Assembly (NCBI GenBank): GCA_903916595.1
Contig: CAIWXI010000031.1
Span: forward strand, 1 to 64,000
DNA: 64,000 nt
Source of the DNA: an uncultured Bacteroidales bacterium
Lineage (GTDB): Bacteria > Bacteroidota > Bacteroidia > Bacteroidales > FEN-979
Reading direction: 5' to 3'
The notes under the pieces are model-generated. The model had not been told where the DNA came from. It made no database searches and saw only the letters and a list, made by a program, of their open reading frames with translations. Position 1 is the first letter of the stretch, and every line of letters starts with the position of its first letter. Position numbers and translations under genes: made by a program. Below, in pieces: positions 63,203 to 64,000 of the stretch.

Positions 63203-63315
63203 ACAATTTACGATTTACGATTTACGAATAAATAAATGGTGAAATGGTGAAATGGTGAAATGGTGAAAATCTGCCATCCGCCACCCAGTCACCCAGTCAC
63301 CCAGTCACCCAGTCA
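63203..63315. repeat. Compound array: TTTACGA, GGTGAAAT and CACCCAGT words
   Basis: Three different arrays are joined: about three TTTACGA heptamers (63206-63226), four GGTGAAAT octamers (63237-63268), a CTGCCATCCGCC piece, then four to five CACCCAGT octamers (63281-63320). The stop codon of the glycosyltransferase lies in the last one. Confidence 0.92.
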
Positions 63316-64000
63316 CCCAGCCATCAGTTTCTCAATCTTCGCTGTTTCTCTTTCCCAGCTGAAATTTTCGTGAACAAAGCGGTGGCCGTTAAGGCCGATT
63401 TCCCTGGCTTTTTCGGGATTATTCAGGAGAAAAAGGATATGTTTCACATATTCATCAGGTGTTTCAGCCACTAAGATATCTTTGCCGGATTCTGCGTTCA
63501 GGGCCTGAAAGGCAAGGGGTGAGGTGATACAGGGAACTTCCATGGCCATAGCTTCGAGCAATTTGTTCTGAAGGCCGGTGCCAATCTGCATAGGGGCAAT
63601 AAATATCTTTGCGCTTGCATAGCATTCGCGCATATCGGGTACCCAGCCGCTGATGTCTACATTGTTCGATTTCAGTACCATCACCCGGATGTTCGGATTG
63701 GCTCCGGCCAGCAAAAGGTGCAGATCCTGTTTGCGTGGGAGAAGCCTGGGTAATATCTGTCCGACGAGGTATTCGGCGCTGTTGATGTTCGGAGGGTATC
63801 CCATATTGCCGGTAAACACCAGGTCGTATTTTTTTTCTCTTACCATGGGACTGAAAAAATCAGTATCCACTCCGTTAGCCACGACCACGATTTTGTTACG
63901 CTCAGGGTGGGGGATAAGATCCCGGTCTGGTTGCGAAATGATGATCTTGTTATCGAAGCGGTCAAATACCATCCGCTCGTAATTCTGAAGCCGGCGATGC
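63313..64000 (-). CDS. GT4-type glycosyltransferase, 5' part outside window
   Basis: The C-terminal 229 or so residues of a GT-B fold glycosyltransferase; the frame is open to the right edge, so the N-terminus is missing. Visible features are VVVANGVDTDFFSP, LVFTGNMGYPPNINSAEYL, DISGWVPDMRECYASAKIFIAP split around the nucleotide-sugar site, and GTGLQNKLLEAMAMEVPCITSP with the catalytic-type Glu. Similar enzymes act in surface polysaccharide synthesis. The stop TGA is formed by the CTGGGTGA octamer array. Confidence 0.9.
   Translation of the reverse strand, partial: HRRLQNYERMVFDRFDNKIIISQPDRDLIPHPERNKIVVVANGVDTDFFSPMVREKKYDLVFTGNMGYPPNINSAEYLVGQILPRLLPRKQDLHLLLAGANPNIRVMVLKSNNVDISGWVPDMRECYASAKIFIAPMQIGTGLQNKLLEAMAMEVPCITSPLAFQALNAESGKDILVAETPDEYVKHILFLLNNPEKAREIGLNGHRFVHENFSWERETAKIEKLMAG

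Overview
The window reads as a chromosomal segment of an anaerobic or microaerophilic Bacteroidota, probably in or near the Bacteroidales. Supporting signs are a SusC/SusD pair, TonB-dependent receptors with carboxypeptidase-like N-domains, DUF4296, DUF5686 and OmpH-like envelope proteins, a serine palmitoyltransferase locus, no obvious Shine-Dalgarno sites, and many promoters with the Bacteroidota -7 box TAnnTTTG a short way upstream of start codons. I see no tRNA, rRNA, CRISPR array, transposase or phage gene. Only one gene-free stretch exceeds 300 bases (33994-34320); it is a promoter followed by a heptanucleotide array.

Layout. 1-5 kb (minus): an apparent operon of an ArsM-like methyltransferase, a 39-codon Cys-containing peptide, a radical SAM/SPASM maturase, a thioredoxin-thioredoxin reductase fusion, a DUF302 protein and an SQR-like flavoprotein cut by the window edge. 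This is a candidate RiPP-like system. 5-14 kb: a NapH-like ferredoxin, a trans-sulfuration enzyme, and a divergent locus with Mrp, TonB receptor and HdrC-HdrB on one side and a DUF134 regulator plus two NifX-type proteins on the other. The same 16-bp palindrome lies inside the promoters of mrp and of the trans-sulfuration gene. 14-21 kb: an AAA ATPase, a methyltransferase, two decayed genes, then SQR, a 53-residue protein and cytochrome bd oxidase. 21-31 kb: sulfur-relay genes with a Crp/Fnr regulator (DsrC, DsrM-like and DsrK-like proteins, two class V PLP enzymes, DsrE2, a single-Cys DsrC paralogue, DUF1641, another SQR). No DsrAB is present here. 31-45 kb: TatA, QueA, a porin, PssA, LPS genes (kdsD, lptB), recQ and envelope proteins. 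45-52 kb: IorAB and a probable sphingolipid cluster (SPT, a CerR-like SDR, two related GNAT proteins). 52-64 kb: SusCD, two small membrane proteins, a MIO-type ammonia-lyase, hisS, a WbuC-like cupin, ettA and a partial glycosyltransferase.

How the parts could work together. SQR passes sulfide electrons to the quinone pool and cytochrome bd could reoxidise it. DsrE2, DsrC/TusE proteins and DsrMK-like proteins could carry the sulfane sulfur or its electrons. A Crp/Fnr protein with four FNR-like cysteines sits beside a GTGA-N6-TCAC palindrome, and a second such palindrome precedes the NapH-like gene. These links are inferences from gene order and motifs.

A second theme is a set of short-period (7 or 8 nt) word arrays. 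They sit at gene 3' ends, often supply or touch stop codons, occur as two inverted copies flanking a 6.2-kb block, and in one case lie in frame inside hisS.
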